Assembly: GCA_030596245.1 (NCBI GenBank)
Contig: JAUVKN010000106.1
Span: 1-11,558, forward strand
Direction: 5' to 3'
Length of the DNA: 11,558 nt
Origin: Bacteroidia bacterium
GTDB taxonomy: Bacteria; Bacteroidota; Bacteroidia; Bacteroidales; GCA-2748055
The notes under the pieces were generated by a model, which worked only from the letters and a program-made list of their open reading frames with translations, was not told the DNA's origin and searched no databases. Below are positions 1 to 6,846 of the stretch, piece by piece. Positions within the stretch are counted from its first letter, which is position 1. Each line of letters begins with the position of its first letter. The translations under genes and the position numbers were made by a program.

Positions 1-156
1 GATGAAATACAATTTATTATCGGAACAAGGATCAATATTGCCCACCAGGATCCCAACCTGCCTGTGGACCTGGAGATGCGCAGGACCGTGGTCAAACGTA
101 TGGCCAGGTTGTTGGAAGAAAAATTCCTCAAGGAAGTAGCCATCCGATACATTTAG
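1..156 (+). CDS. C-terminal end of an unrecognised protein (5' end outside window)
   Basis: An open frame runs from the first base to a TAG stop at 154-156 and encodes the last 51 residues of a protein whose start lies outside the window. The peptide begins DEIQFIIGTRINIAHQD and ends KFLKEVAIRYI. It has a hydrophobic beta-like stretch followed by a charged amphipathic helix rich in Arg, Lys and Glu (MRRTVVKRMARLLEEKF). There is no membrane segment or cysteine. I do not recognise the family from this tail and assign no function. The coding character is supported by good codon use and by the absence of a competing frame. It is separated from lon by 324 bases, so co-transcription with lon is uncertain. 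Confidence 0.6.
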   Translation, partial: DEIQFIIGTRINIAHQDPNLPVDLEMRRTVVKRMARLLEEKFLKEVAIRYI

Positions 157-227
157 TTTTATATCCCTCAACCACATTTCTGTGGAGCAGTTTTGGTGGT
201 TACAAGAAAATTACTCGCTTTTTTTTA

Positions 228-257
228 TTGTCTTTGATAAGAAGGCGTCAAAGACAA
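228..257. repeat. Perfect 10-bp inverted repeat upstream of lon, with a third half-copy nearby
   Basis: TTGTCTTTGA at 228-237 is the exact reverse complement of TCAAAGACAA at 248-257, with a 10-base spacer. The core octamer TCAAAGAC recurs at 345-352 as part of TCTTTCAAAGAC. No T-run directly follows the stem on either strand, so an intrinsic terminator is unlikely. An operator or an RNA hairpin is possible. Confidence 0.5.
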
Positions 258-390
258 GGCTTTCGATGTTTTAAAAACCAAGGAGTTTACTTTTGTAAAT
301 AACTGTTTTCAAAACAAGAATAACGCTGTATTTGGCGTTTTCTTTCAAAGACGAATTAGAACAAATCCCTCCCCTTATACGTATTATTCT

Positions 391-406
391 TGGCACGTTT
401 ATTGAC
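391..406 (+). promoter_or_regulatory. Sigma-54-like promoter candidate for lon
   Basis: TGGCACG at 391-397, then four bases, then TTGAC at 402-406. This matches the RpoN consensus TGGCACG-N4-TTGCW, with the -24 GG and the 12-base spacing to the -12 element intact. The normally near-invariant -12 C is A here, which weakens the case. A start near 416-418 would leave a leader of about 64 bases before the lon ATG. I saw no clear Bacteroidota TTTG/TAnnTTTG pair in this gap. Confidence 0.3.
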
Positions 407-464
407 ATAATCGTGTGACCTGCTGCTAAACGGCAGCTGTGACAGATTGACGGAGTATTAACTG

Positions 465-470
465 AGGAGG
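465..470 (+). promoter_or_regulatory. Strong ribosome binding site of lon
   Basis: AGGAGG at 465-470, ten bases before the ATG at 481, is a near-perfect Shine-Dalgarno sequence. It fixes 481 as the start and stands out because most other genes in the window lack one. Confidence 0.7.
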
Positions 471-480
471 AGTTTTTAAC

Positions 481-2925
481 ATGCGAGGTTTTTTGAATAG
501 TTTGAGCAACTTTATGATCCCAACAGACGAAGAGACAGAATATATCCCTTTGCTTTCTGAAGAGGAAGAAGATGACTTGAAAAAGATGAACATCCCTGAT
601 GTACTGCCCATCCTTCCCTTGCGGAATACTGTATTGTTCCCGGGTGTGGTGATCCCCATCACTGTGGGAAGGGATAAGTCACTCAGGCTGGTCCAGGAGG
701 TCTACAAGAAAAATAAGATCCTGGGTGCATTAGCGCAAAAGGATGGCTCCACTGATGATCCCGAACTGGATGATCTCTACCGTGTGGGTACCGTGGCCCA
801 GATCCTGAAGATCCTCGAAATGCCTGACGGAACAACCTCGGTGATCATTCAGGGAAGGAAAAGGTTCATGCTGGATGATCTATTGACCGAAAAACCCTAC
901 CTCGTGGCTAAGATTACACCACTGGAGGATGCAGTAGAAGAACCAGCAGGGGAAGCAAAAGCAGTGGCTGCTGCCCTGAAAGAGCTCTCCATTAAGATTA
1001 TAAAGCTTTCATCCAACATTCCAACTGAGGCAACTTTTGCGGTAAAAAATATTGAAAGCCCATCATTCCTGGTCAACTTCCTGGCTTCCAACAGTGAACT
1101 CTCACTGAAACAGAAACAGGATCTCCTGGAAAACAACAGTGTATCAAAACGTGGCTTTACCCTGCTCGAGAGCCTCTCGAAGGAGGTACAAATGCTTGAG
1201 CTGAAAAACGACATCCAGAGTAAGGTCAAAAACGACCTGGATCAGCAACAGCGAGAGTTTCTGCTCCACCAGCAGATGAAGACCATTCAGGATGAACTGG
1301 GCGGATCACCACAAGACCAGGAAGTGATTGATTTCAGAGAAAAAGGGAGGAAGAAGAGATGGAACAAAGAGGTGGCAGAAGCATTTGAGAAAGAACTGGG
1401 CAAGCTACTGAGACTCAATCCTGCCACAGGCGAATATTCGGTGCAGGTAAACTACATTCAAACCCTTGTTGAACTGCCCTGGAACGAATTCACCAAAGAT
1501 AATTTTAATCTGAAACGGGCAAGCCGGATCCTGGACAAAGATCATTTTGGTTTGGAAAAGGTGAAGGACCGGATACTGGAACACCTGGCAGTGTTGAAGT
1601 TGAAAGGTGACCTGAAATCTCCAATCCTATGTCTGGTAGGACCTCCGGGAGTGGGTAAAACCTCCCTTGGGAAATCCATCGCCGAGGCATTGAACCGAAA
1701 GTATGTCAGAATGTCATTGGGTGGTCTTCACGATGAGGCTGAAATCAGGGGACACCGTAAAACATACATTGGCGCCATGCCGGGGAGGATCATTCAGAAC
1801 TTAAAAAAGGTAAAAACCTCCAACCCGGTGTTTGTACTTGACGAGATCGACAAGGTGGGCAGGGACGCCCATGGCAATCCTGCCTCTGCCCTGCTGGAGG
1901 TACTCGATCCGGAACAGAACAGCACCTTTCACGATAACTTCCTGGAACTGGATTTTGACCTCTCCAAGGTGATGTTCATCGCAACAGCCAACACCACTGC
2001 CGGAATAAACCCGGCTCTTCTTGACCGGATGGAGGTGATCGACCTTTCTGGATACATCGTGGAAGAAAAAACACAAATTGCCCGCAGACACTTAATTCCT
2101 AAACAGTTAGAGAATCACGGAGTCACAAAGAAACAGTTGTCCATTCCAGTAAAAACACTGGAATATATCATTGAAAGTCATACACGGGAATCGGGAGTAA
2201 GACAACTGGATAAACAGATTGCTAAACTTGTGAGGGTTGTGGCAAAACACATTGCATTTGAAGATAATTACGACAGGACCCTCACTCCTAAAAATGTCCA
2301 GGAGATCATTGGCCCACCTCGTTTCATCAGGGATAAATACGACGGTAACAAACATGCAGGTGTGGTAACCGGACTGGCCTGGACTGCTACCGGCGGTGAG
2401 ATACTGTTCGTGGAGACATCCCTGAGTCAGGGAGACGGTAAACTGACCCTCACCGGAAATCTTGGTGATGTCATGAAAGAATCGGCTGTGCTCGCCCTGG
2501 AGTACCTGAAATCGCATGCTTCGAAATTTACCCTTGAATCTGAAATCTTCAAGAAGTACAATGTGCACGTGCATGTACCAGAAGGAGCAATTCCCAAAGA
2601 TGGTCCTTCTGCCGGGGTTGCCATGATGACCTCCATCACATCGGCTTTCACACAGCGTAAGGTGAGGGACCATTCTGCCATGACCGGTGAAATTACACTC
2701 AGGGGAAAGATTCTTCCGGTGGGGGGTATCAAAGAGAAAATACTGGCTGCAAAAAGAGCCGGTATCACCGACATAGCCATTTCAGTGGAAAACAGGAAAG
2801 ATGTTGAAGAGATCAATGAGATCTACCGCAAAGGACTGCAGTTTCGGTACGTGAATCAAATATCCGAATTGATGGATTTTGTGCTATTAAAGGAGAAGGT
2901 GGATCAACCGATGATCCTCGTCTAA
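481..2925 (+). CDS. lon: Lon ATP-dependent serine protease
   Basis: Complete 814-residue Lon (La) protease, a cytosolic hexameric AAA+ machine that degrades misfolded and selected regulatory proteins. The N-terminal substrate-binding domain covers about residues 38-240 (starting DVLPILPLRNTVLFPG), followed by a helical coiled region (about 245-340). The AAA+ module has Walker A GPPGVGKT at 387-394, Walker B FVLDEID with D454/E455, sensor-1 N504, a candidate arginine finger R516 in LLDRME, and sensor-2 R574 in SGVRQLD. The protease domain has catalytic S710 in PKDGPSAGVAMM and catalytic K753 in GGIKEK, with the same 43-residue Ser-Lys spacing as E. coli S679/K722. Length is typical and no key residue is missing. 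The start is set by the strong AGGAGG. It stands alone as a transcription unit, with only minus-strand genes immediately downstream. The upstream repeats may carry stress control, but no heat-shock element was recognised. Confidence 0.98.
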   Translation: MRGFLNSLSNFMIPTDEETEYIPLLSEEEEDDLKKMNIPDVLPILPLRNTVLFPGVVIPITVGRDKSLRLVQEVYKKNKILGALAQKDGSTDDPELDDLYRVGTVAQILKILEMPDGTTSVIIQGRKRFMLDDLLTEKPYLVAKITPLEDAVEEPAGEAKAVAAALKELSIKIIKLSSNIPTEATFAVKNIESPSFLVNFLASNSELSLKQKQDLLENNSVSKRGFTLLESLSKEVQMLELKNDIQSKVKNDLDQQQREFLLHQQMKTIQDELGGSPQDQEVIDFREKGRKKRWNKEVAEAFEKELGKLLRLNPATGEYSVQVNYIQTLVELPWNEFTKDNFNLKRASRILDKDHFGLEKVKDRILEHLAVLKLKGDLKSPILCLVGPPGVGKTSLGKSIAEALNRKYVRMSLGGLHDEAEIRGHRKTYIGAMPGRIIQNLKKVKTSNPVFVLDEIDKVGRDAHGNPASALLEVLDPEQNSTFHDNFLELDFDLSKVMFIATANTTAGINPALLDRMEVIDLSGYIVEEKTQIARRHLIPKQLENHGVTKKQLSIPVKTLEYIIESHTRESGVRQLDKQIAKLVRVVAKHIAFEDNYDRTLTPKNVQEIIGPPRFIRDKYDGNKHAGVVTGLAWTATGGEILFVETSLSQGDGKLTLTGNLGDVMKESAVLALEYLKSHASKFTLESEIFKKYNVHVHVPEGAIPKDGPSAGVAMMTSITSAFTQRKVRDHSAMTGEITLRGKILPVGGIKEKILAAKRAGITDIAISVENRKDVEEINEIYRKGLQFRYVNQISELMDFVLLKEKVDQPMILV

Positions 2926-3092
2926 CAGATCAAAAGCTTGGCAGTCTCTATGCCATGCGGTCTTTTGATCTTCACAAAATAGATCCCACAGGGGAGTCCC
3001 TTTCCTTCTAAATCTGAGATTGTAAATGACTCCTCTTCCTGTGAGCGGTATTTATAGACGGGCATGCCTTCAAGGTTAAATACTTCTACCAT
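2922..3092 (-). pseudogene. Orphan T9SS C-terminal sorting-domain fragment
   Basis: A 56-residue minus-strand frame (ATG at 3092-3090, TAG at 2924-2922) reads MVEVFNLEGMPVYKYRSQ at its start and KGLPCGIYFVKIK near the middle, ending ETAKLLIC. This is the pattern of the type A type IX secretion sorting domain of Bacteroidota: a V.VFN..G..V strand, a spacer with a DL element, the G-I-Y-F-V-K-I strand, and a closing AKLLI strand. In intact proteins this domain sits at the extreme C-terminus of a large exported protein. Here a TGA stop lies two codons upstream of the ATG in the same frame, and no PNP-type first strand or cargo protein is visible in 3093-3237. I read it as the remnant of a deleted or decayed secreted-protein gene. 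It overlaps the lon stop codon by four bases. The rest of the 2926-3237 gap shows nothing recognisable. Confidence 0.65.
2927..2971. repeat. 10-bp inverted repeat just after lon
   Basis: AGATCAAAAG at 2927-2936 pairs perfectly with CTTTTGATCT at 2962-2971. Inside it, TGGCA (2939-2943) can pair with TGCCA (2951-2955). It starts two bases after the lon stop and could form a long hairpin that ends or protects lon transcripts. Neither strand has a T-run after the stem, so it is not a standard intrinsic terminator. It also overlaps the 3' end of the minus-strand sorting-domain fragment. Confidence 0.45.
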
Positions 3093-3237
3093 AACTCAGC
3101 GTTTAAGGTTTTCAAGGGACTTTGTTAGGGGCTAAATTATGCACCAAAGCAGGTAAAGTAAAGAGAAATCGAACTTATTGTGTGAAATATAGATTCTGGG
3201 ATGTGAACCTTGCGTTTTCAAGGATAAAGCATTTTGC

Positions 3238-3990
3238 TCAGGAAAAACTTGCTTCCAGTATCTTTATTTTCTGTGCGGGAATCCTGATTGAGTACAAATC
3301 GCTTTGATATTCGAACACACAACTGCAACTCTTACGGTCGACACGTGAAAGAAATTTCAGGTTTATCAGGTAGGATCTGCTGGCACGAAAAAAACTATCT
3401 CCTTTTAAGATTGTTTCAATAGTGCCCAGATTCTGGGTAGTGAGTTCCCGGTTCCCGTTAACAAGTTGAATGTGGGTATAATTTCCATCGGCCTGACAAT
3501 AGACTACCTCCTGTGGATTGATAAGAATATAACCCGACCGGGTATTTAGTTTGACCTTGCCTGGACCTGACTCCCTCAATGCCTGGAGCAGTTTACTGAG
3601 GTCCTGTTTTTGATCCTCTTTGATCCTGATACGGAATCGATCAATTGCGTGCATCAGTTCTTCCCGGTGAATGGGCTTAAGGATGTAATCAAATACGGAG
3701 TTTCGAATTGCCTGAATGGCGTAGTGCTCGTAGGCAGTTATAAAGATGATCCCCGGATAATAGCCAGCTTTATGAACCTGTTCAATGAAGTTGAATCCAT
3801 CCTTTTCGGGCATCTGAATGTCCAGGAAGACCAGGTCGGGACGCTCCCTTTTCAGCAGCTGCACAGCCTCATCCACATGGCTGGCCAAACCCACTACTTT
3901 CAATCCTTCCTCTCCGTGGAGTGTATACTTGAGTAACTCCCGGGCTTCAGGTTCATCATCAACGATCAAGATTTTTAACAGATCATCCAT
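3238..3990 (-). CDS. LytTR-family DNA-binding response regulator
   Basis: Complete 250-residue two-component response regulator of the LytR/AlgR type. The receiver domain (about 5-120) has the acidic pair D11/D12 in LIVDDEPEAR, phospho-acceptor D57 in PDLVFLDIQMPEKDG, switch residue T85 in FITAY, and K105-P106 in DYILKPI. A LytTR DNA-binding domain follows (about 145-246), with typical VVYCQADGNYTHI, FFRASRSYLIN and RIPAQKIK segments. An in-frame TAA lies three codons before the ATG, so the start is well bounded. No clear Shine-Dalgarno is seen. Family members usually pair with a LytS-like sensor kinase encoded next door. None is present in this window, so it is an orphan regulator here. It is divergent from the cation-chloride cotransporter homologue with a 131-bp shared gap, so control of that gene or of itself is a reasonable inference. 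Confidence 0.93.
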   Translation of the reverse strand: MDDLLKILIVDDEPEARELLKYTLHGEEGLKVVGLASHVDEAVQLLKRERPDLVFLDIQMPEKDGFNFIEQVHKAGYYPGIIFITAYEHYAIQAIRNSVFDYILKPIHREELMHAIDRFRIRIKEDQKQDLSKLLQALRESGPGKVKLNTRSGYILINPQEVVYCQADGNYTHIQLVNGNRELTTQNLGTIETILKGDSFFRASRSYLINLKFLSRVDRKSCSCVFEYQSDLYSIRIPAQKIKILEASFS

Positions 3991-4017
3991 GGAGCATTAC
4001 AGGTCACATTTTTCTTC

Positions 4018-4114
4018 AGAGCGCAATATATAAAATTCTACCAAGACAAAAAACGACCCCCTGCTGTACTCAATTCAGATTTTTTTTTGTAATCTTCACT
4101 GTTTTTTGCGCTCT
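4018..4114. promoter_or_regulatory. Symmetric 9-bp inverted repeat in the divergent regulator/transporter gap
   Basis: AGAGCGCAA at 4018-4026 is the exact reverse complement of TTGCGCTCT at 4106-4114. The two arms lie near opposite edges of the shared intergenic region: one ends 28 bases upstream of the regulator start, the other 7 bases before the transporter ATG. The arrangement would suit a protein that acts on both divergent promoters, possibly by looping. The arms do not resemble the direct-repeat sites usually described for LytTR proteins, so the binding factor is unknown. Promoter boxes were not clear on either strand. Confidence 0.4.
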
Positions 4115-4121
4115 AAATGGC

Positions 4122-6350
4122 ATGCCAGACTCCCATCCGCATAGAACCACGGCCAAATTCGGCACCCTCCCGGTCTTTATGACCACCATCTCAACTATCC
4201 TGGGTGCGATTCTCTTTCTCAGATTTGGCTATGCAGTTGGTCACCTGGGATTCCTGGGGGTGATCGGGATCATCCTTTTGGGCCATATGGTGACCATTCC
4301 TACTGCCATGGCGGTGGGGGAAATCGCCACCAACCAGAAGGTGCAGGGAGGCGGTGCCTATTTTATTATCAGTCGTTCATTCGGACTCAATATCGGAGCA
4401 TCCATTGGCATAACGCTCTATCTCAGTCAGGCCATCAGTGTTGCTTTTTACGTCATTGCCTTTACAGAAGCCTTTGACCCGATAATCAGGTTCTTTCATT
4501 ACGAGATCAACACACCACTTATCGATAAACGTTGGATCGGCCTTGCAAGCATGAGCTTGCTTTCTGTGATCATTCTTACCCGGGGAGCCAATATAGGTAT
4601 GAAGGCCCTCTATTTTGTAGTGGCCCTGCTCTTTACCTCCCTGCTCTTTTTCTTCCTGGGAAAATCTACTGTGCCAAACCAACCCCTGGTGCTAAATGCC
4701 CATATCCGGAATCCCGATAGTTTTTTCTTTGTCTTCACCATCATCTTTCCGGCTTTCACCGGGCTAATAGCAGGACTGGGCCTTTCGGGCGACTTGCGGG
4801 ATCCCAGTAAATCAATTCCAAGGGGAACGCTCTGGGCCACCATGGGTGGATTCGTGGTATACATCCTGGTGGCCTATAAACTGGCCATCAGTGCCAGCCC
4901 GGATGAGATGGCATCCGACCAGCTGATCATGGAGAAAATCGCCCTCTGGGGTCCCATCATACCCATCGGTCTGGCAGCTGCCTCTCTCTCCTCCGCCCTG
5001 GGATCCATTATAGTGGCACCAAGGACCCTGCAAGCCATGGGTTATGATGATGTATTCCCTGGATCTGTTTTGAACAGTTGGCTCTCCAGGGGAAAAGAGA
5101 AGGACAATGAACCAACCAATGCCGGACTGATAAGCATCATTATTGGATTTGTCTTTGTGGCTTTCGGTGACATCGATTTCGTGGCACAGATCATTGCCAT
5201 GTTCTTCATGGTTACCTATGGTGTTATATGTTCAATATCACTGCTGGAACACTTCGCTGCCGATCCCTCCTACCGGCCCACTTTCAAATCCAGGTGGTAC
5301 ATTTCGCTACTTGGAGCGGTTACGTCTTTCTGGCTCATGTTTAAAATGAATGCCCCTTATGCGCTCCTCTCACTGATCGTCATGGGAGGAATCTATGCCA
5401 TGGTATCCAGTTATAACAGGAAGGAAAAGGGGCTGGCGAACCTCTTCAGGGGGGTGGTTTTTCAGGCCAGCAGACAGCTCCAGATCCTTGCTCAGAGAGC
5501 CGACAGGGAGGACCTGGATGAACACTGGAGGCCATTCACCATCTGTGTTTCACAGGACACATTTATGCGCCGGAGCGCCTTTGATATGCTCAGGTGGATC
5601 TCCCTGAAATATGGTTTCGGGACTTACATACACTATATCAAAGGATTCCTCACCGAGAAAACCAATAAAGAATCGAGAGAGATCCTCCGTAAGCTGATTC
5701 ACCTGGCTGCGGGCAGCAAGAACCGGGTATACCTCGATACCATCATCAGCCCTTCCTACACTTCGGCCATTGCTCAGGTGATCCAGCTATCGGGAATCTC
5801 CGGAAAGGGAAACAACATGATTCTCTTCGAGTTCTCACAGAGCGATCCCGAAGCGCTGGAGGAGGCGTTGAATACTCATGACATTTTGTATGCCACTGGA
5901 TTTGACCTTTGCATCCTGAACACTTCGTACAAGGGCTTCGGTTATAAGAAATATATCCACATTTGGATCACCTCGACCGATTACGATAATGCCAACCTGA
6001 TGATCCTTCTGGGCTACATCATCATGGGACATCCGGAATGGAAGGAGGGCATCATCAAAATTTTTGCCATTTATCAGCCTGAAGAGGCCGAAATGAAGAA
6101 GGAGAAGTTAAAAGAACTGATCAAGCAGGGGCGATTACCAATTTCACTGGCCAATATAAATTTGATAAGTGCTGACAGGGAAAGAGAGACCCGGGAGATC
6201 ATTGGTGAGATTTCCGTGGATGCTGACCTGACCATTGTTGGATTCAGGCATGAACAGCTGAAAACTGAAGGTTACAAACTCTACACCGGATACGACCGGT
6301 TGGGGAACATTCTGTTTGTGAGTGCCAATAAAAAGAAAGTGATTCAGTAA
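4122..6350 (+). CDS. Cation-chloride cotransporter (SLC12/NKCC-like) homologue
   Basis: Complete 742-residue inner-membrane transporter of the APC superfamily, most like bacterial and archaeal relatives of the Na-K-Cl cotransporters. Residues about 15-430 hold roughly a dozen hydrophobic segments with family signatures. TM1 has TTISTILGAILFLRFGYAVG (21-40), TM3 has GGGAYFIISRSFG (76-88), TM6 has FPAFTGLIAGLGLSGDLRDP (209-228), and TM8 has SSALGSIIVAPRTLQAMG (290-307). The last ~310 residues are cytosolic and match the SLC12 C-terminal domain in style: WRPFTICVS (469-477), RWISLKYGFGTYIHYIKG (491-508) and a late DADLTIVGF (700-708). Bacterial members carry this domain too, but it is absent from ordinary amino acid permeases. 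The transported ions cannot be read from the sequence; coupled K+/Cl- or amino acid transport are both possible. The start at 4122 lacks a Shine-Dalgarno. Another ATG at 4117 is out of frame. coaD follows after 25 bases. Confidence 0.88.
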   Translation: MPDSHPHRTTAKFGTLPVFMTTISTILGAILFLRFGYAVGHLGFLGVIGIILLGHMVTIPTAMAVGEIATNQKVQGGGAYFIISRSFGLNIGASIGITLYLSQAISVAFYVIAFTEAFDPIIRFFHYEINTPLIDKRWIGLASMSLLSVIILTRGANIGMKALYFVVALLFTSLLFFFLGKSTVPNQPLVLNAHIRNPDSFFFVFTIIFPAFTGLIAGLGLSGDLRDPSKSIPRGTLWATMGGFVVYILVAYKLAISASPDEMASDQLIMEKIALWGPIIPIGLAAASLSSALGSIIVAPRTLQAMGYDDVFPGSVLNSWLSRGKEKDNEPTNAGLISIIIGFVFVAFGDIDFVAQIIAMFFMVTYGVICSISLLEHFAADPSYRPTFKSRWYISLLGAVTSFWLMFKMNAPYALLSLIVMGGIYAMVSSYNRKEKGLANLFRGVVFQASRQLQILAQRADREDLDEHWRPFTICVSQDTFMRRSAFDMLRWISLKYGFGTYIHYIKGFLTEKTNKESREILRKLIHLAAGSKNRVYLDTIISPSYTSAIAQVIQLSGISGKGNNMILFEFSQSDPEALEEALNTHDILYATGFDLCILNTSYKGFGYKKYIHIWITSTDYDNANLMILLGYIIMGHPEWKEGIIKIFAIYQPEEAEMKKEKLKELIKQGRLPISLANINLISADRERETREIIGEISVDADLTIVGFRHEQLKTEGYKLYTGYDRLGNILFVSANKKKVIQ

Positions 6351-6355
6351 AATAC

Positions 6356-6363
6356 TACCTTTG
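6356..6363 (+). promoter_or_regulatory. Possible Bacteroidota -7 box before coaD
   Basis: TACCTTTG matches the TAnnTTTG -7 consensus of the Bacteroidota housekeeping sigma factor exactly. No TTTG lies at the expected distance upstream; the nearest, at 6315-6318, is 37 bases away. If used, transcription would start only about 6-8 bases before the ATG at 6376. Co-transcription from the transporter is the alternative. Confidence 0.3.
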
Positions 6364-6375
6364 AAAAAAAGACGG

Positions 6376-6846
6376 ATGCAAAAAGTTGCTGTTTTCCCGG
6401 GATCATTCGATCCGTTTACCATAGGACATGAAAATATCGTGCTCCGCTCTCTTGACCTCTTCGACCAGGTCATTGTGGCCATCGGAATTCATTCCACCAA
6501 AAAACCACTGTTGAAAATTGAAGCAAGGGTAGAAATGGTAAACTGGGTTTTTAAGTCGTATGAGCAGGTGAGCGCCGATTCGTTTAAGGGTCTCACGGTC
6601 GATTATTGCCGGAAGGTGAAAGCGACCCACATGCTCAGGGGAATAAGGACTTCAGCTGACTTTGAATATGAGCGCGCCATAGCCCAGATTAACAAAAAAA
6701 TGTTGCCGACGGTGGAATCTATATTCCTCCTCACATCACCCGAGCACACCCCTATCAATTCAACCATTATCAGGGATATCATCCGCAATGGAGGTGATGC
6801 TTCCCAGTTTCTTCCTTCCGGAATAGATATTAAGGAGTACCTCTAA
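6376..6846 (+). CDS. coaD: Phosphopantetheine adenylyltransferase
   Basis: Complete 156-residue CoaD, which transfers AMP from ATP to 4'-phosphopantetheine to form dephospho-CoA, the fourth and penultimate step of coenzyme A synthesis, in the cytosol. It opens MQKVAVFPGSFDPFTIGH. S10 and the T-x-G-H motif with H18 fall at the same positions as in the E. coli enzyme. LRGIRTSADFEYE and the late INSTIIRDI are the other family motifs. I chose the ATG at 6376 because it puts H18 in the canonical register. A TTG at 6361 would add five basic residues (MKKRR) and cannot be excluded. The gene follows the transporter by 25 bases and overlaps the next gene by one base (TAATG at 6844-6848), suggesting an operon with translational coupling to the TlpA-like gene. 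Confidence 0.96.
   Translation: MQKVAVFPGSFDPFTIGHENIVLRSLDLFDQVIVAIGIHSTKKPLLKIEARVEMVNWVFKSYEQVSADSFKGLTVDYCRKVKATHMLRGIRTSADFEYERAIAQINKKMLPTVESIFLLTSPEHTPINSTIIRDIIRNGGDASQFLPSGIDIKEYL

Larger units (their letters stand above)
157..480. other. 324-bp non-coding gap upstream of lon
   Basis: I find no convincing gene here. The stretch is AT-rich and contains several small inverted repeats. One is CCACA/TGTGG at 172-176 and 181-185. One is a 10-bp pair at 228-257. Another is AACGC/GCGTT at 322-326 and 335-339, followed by a T-rich TTCTTT that could be a weak terminator for the upstream gene. A fourth is GCTGC/GCAGC at 422-426 and 433-437. It also holds a sigma-54-like promoter candidate and the lon ribosome binding site, listed separately. 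The many small symmetric elements suggest a regulatory leader for lon, but none is proven by sequence alone. Confidence 0.6.

Noticed and set aside
172..226. CCACA/TGTGG hairpin with a T8 run as terminator of the upstream gene
   Set aside because: The T-run (219-226) is more than 30 bases after the stem, too far for an intrinsic terminator, and the stem is only five pairs.
2107..2673. 188-codon open frame on the minus strand inside lon
   Set aside because: It lies entirely within the well-supported lon gene on the opposite strand, has no recognisable domain or ribosome site, and is explained as a shadow of lon coding bias.
3122..3307. 61-codon + strand open frame overlapping the end of the response regulator gene
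   Set aside because: It starts from a TTG, matches nothing recognisable and runs antisense into a strongly supported gene.
3610..3936. 108-codon + strand open frame within the response regulator region
   Set aside because: It is antisense to the receiver-domain codons, whose motifs (D57, T85, K105) are convincing.
4117..4119. ATG five bases upstream as the transporter start
   Set aside because: It is out of frame with the transporter and leads to a stop after about 21 codons.
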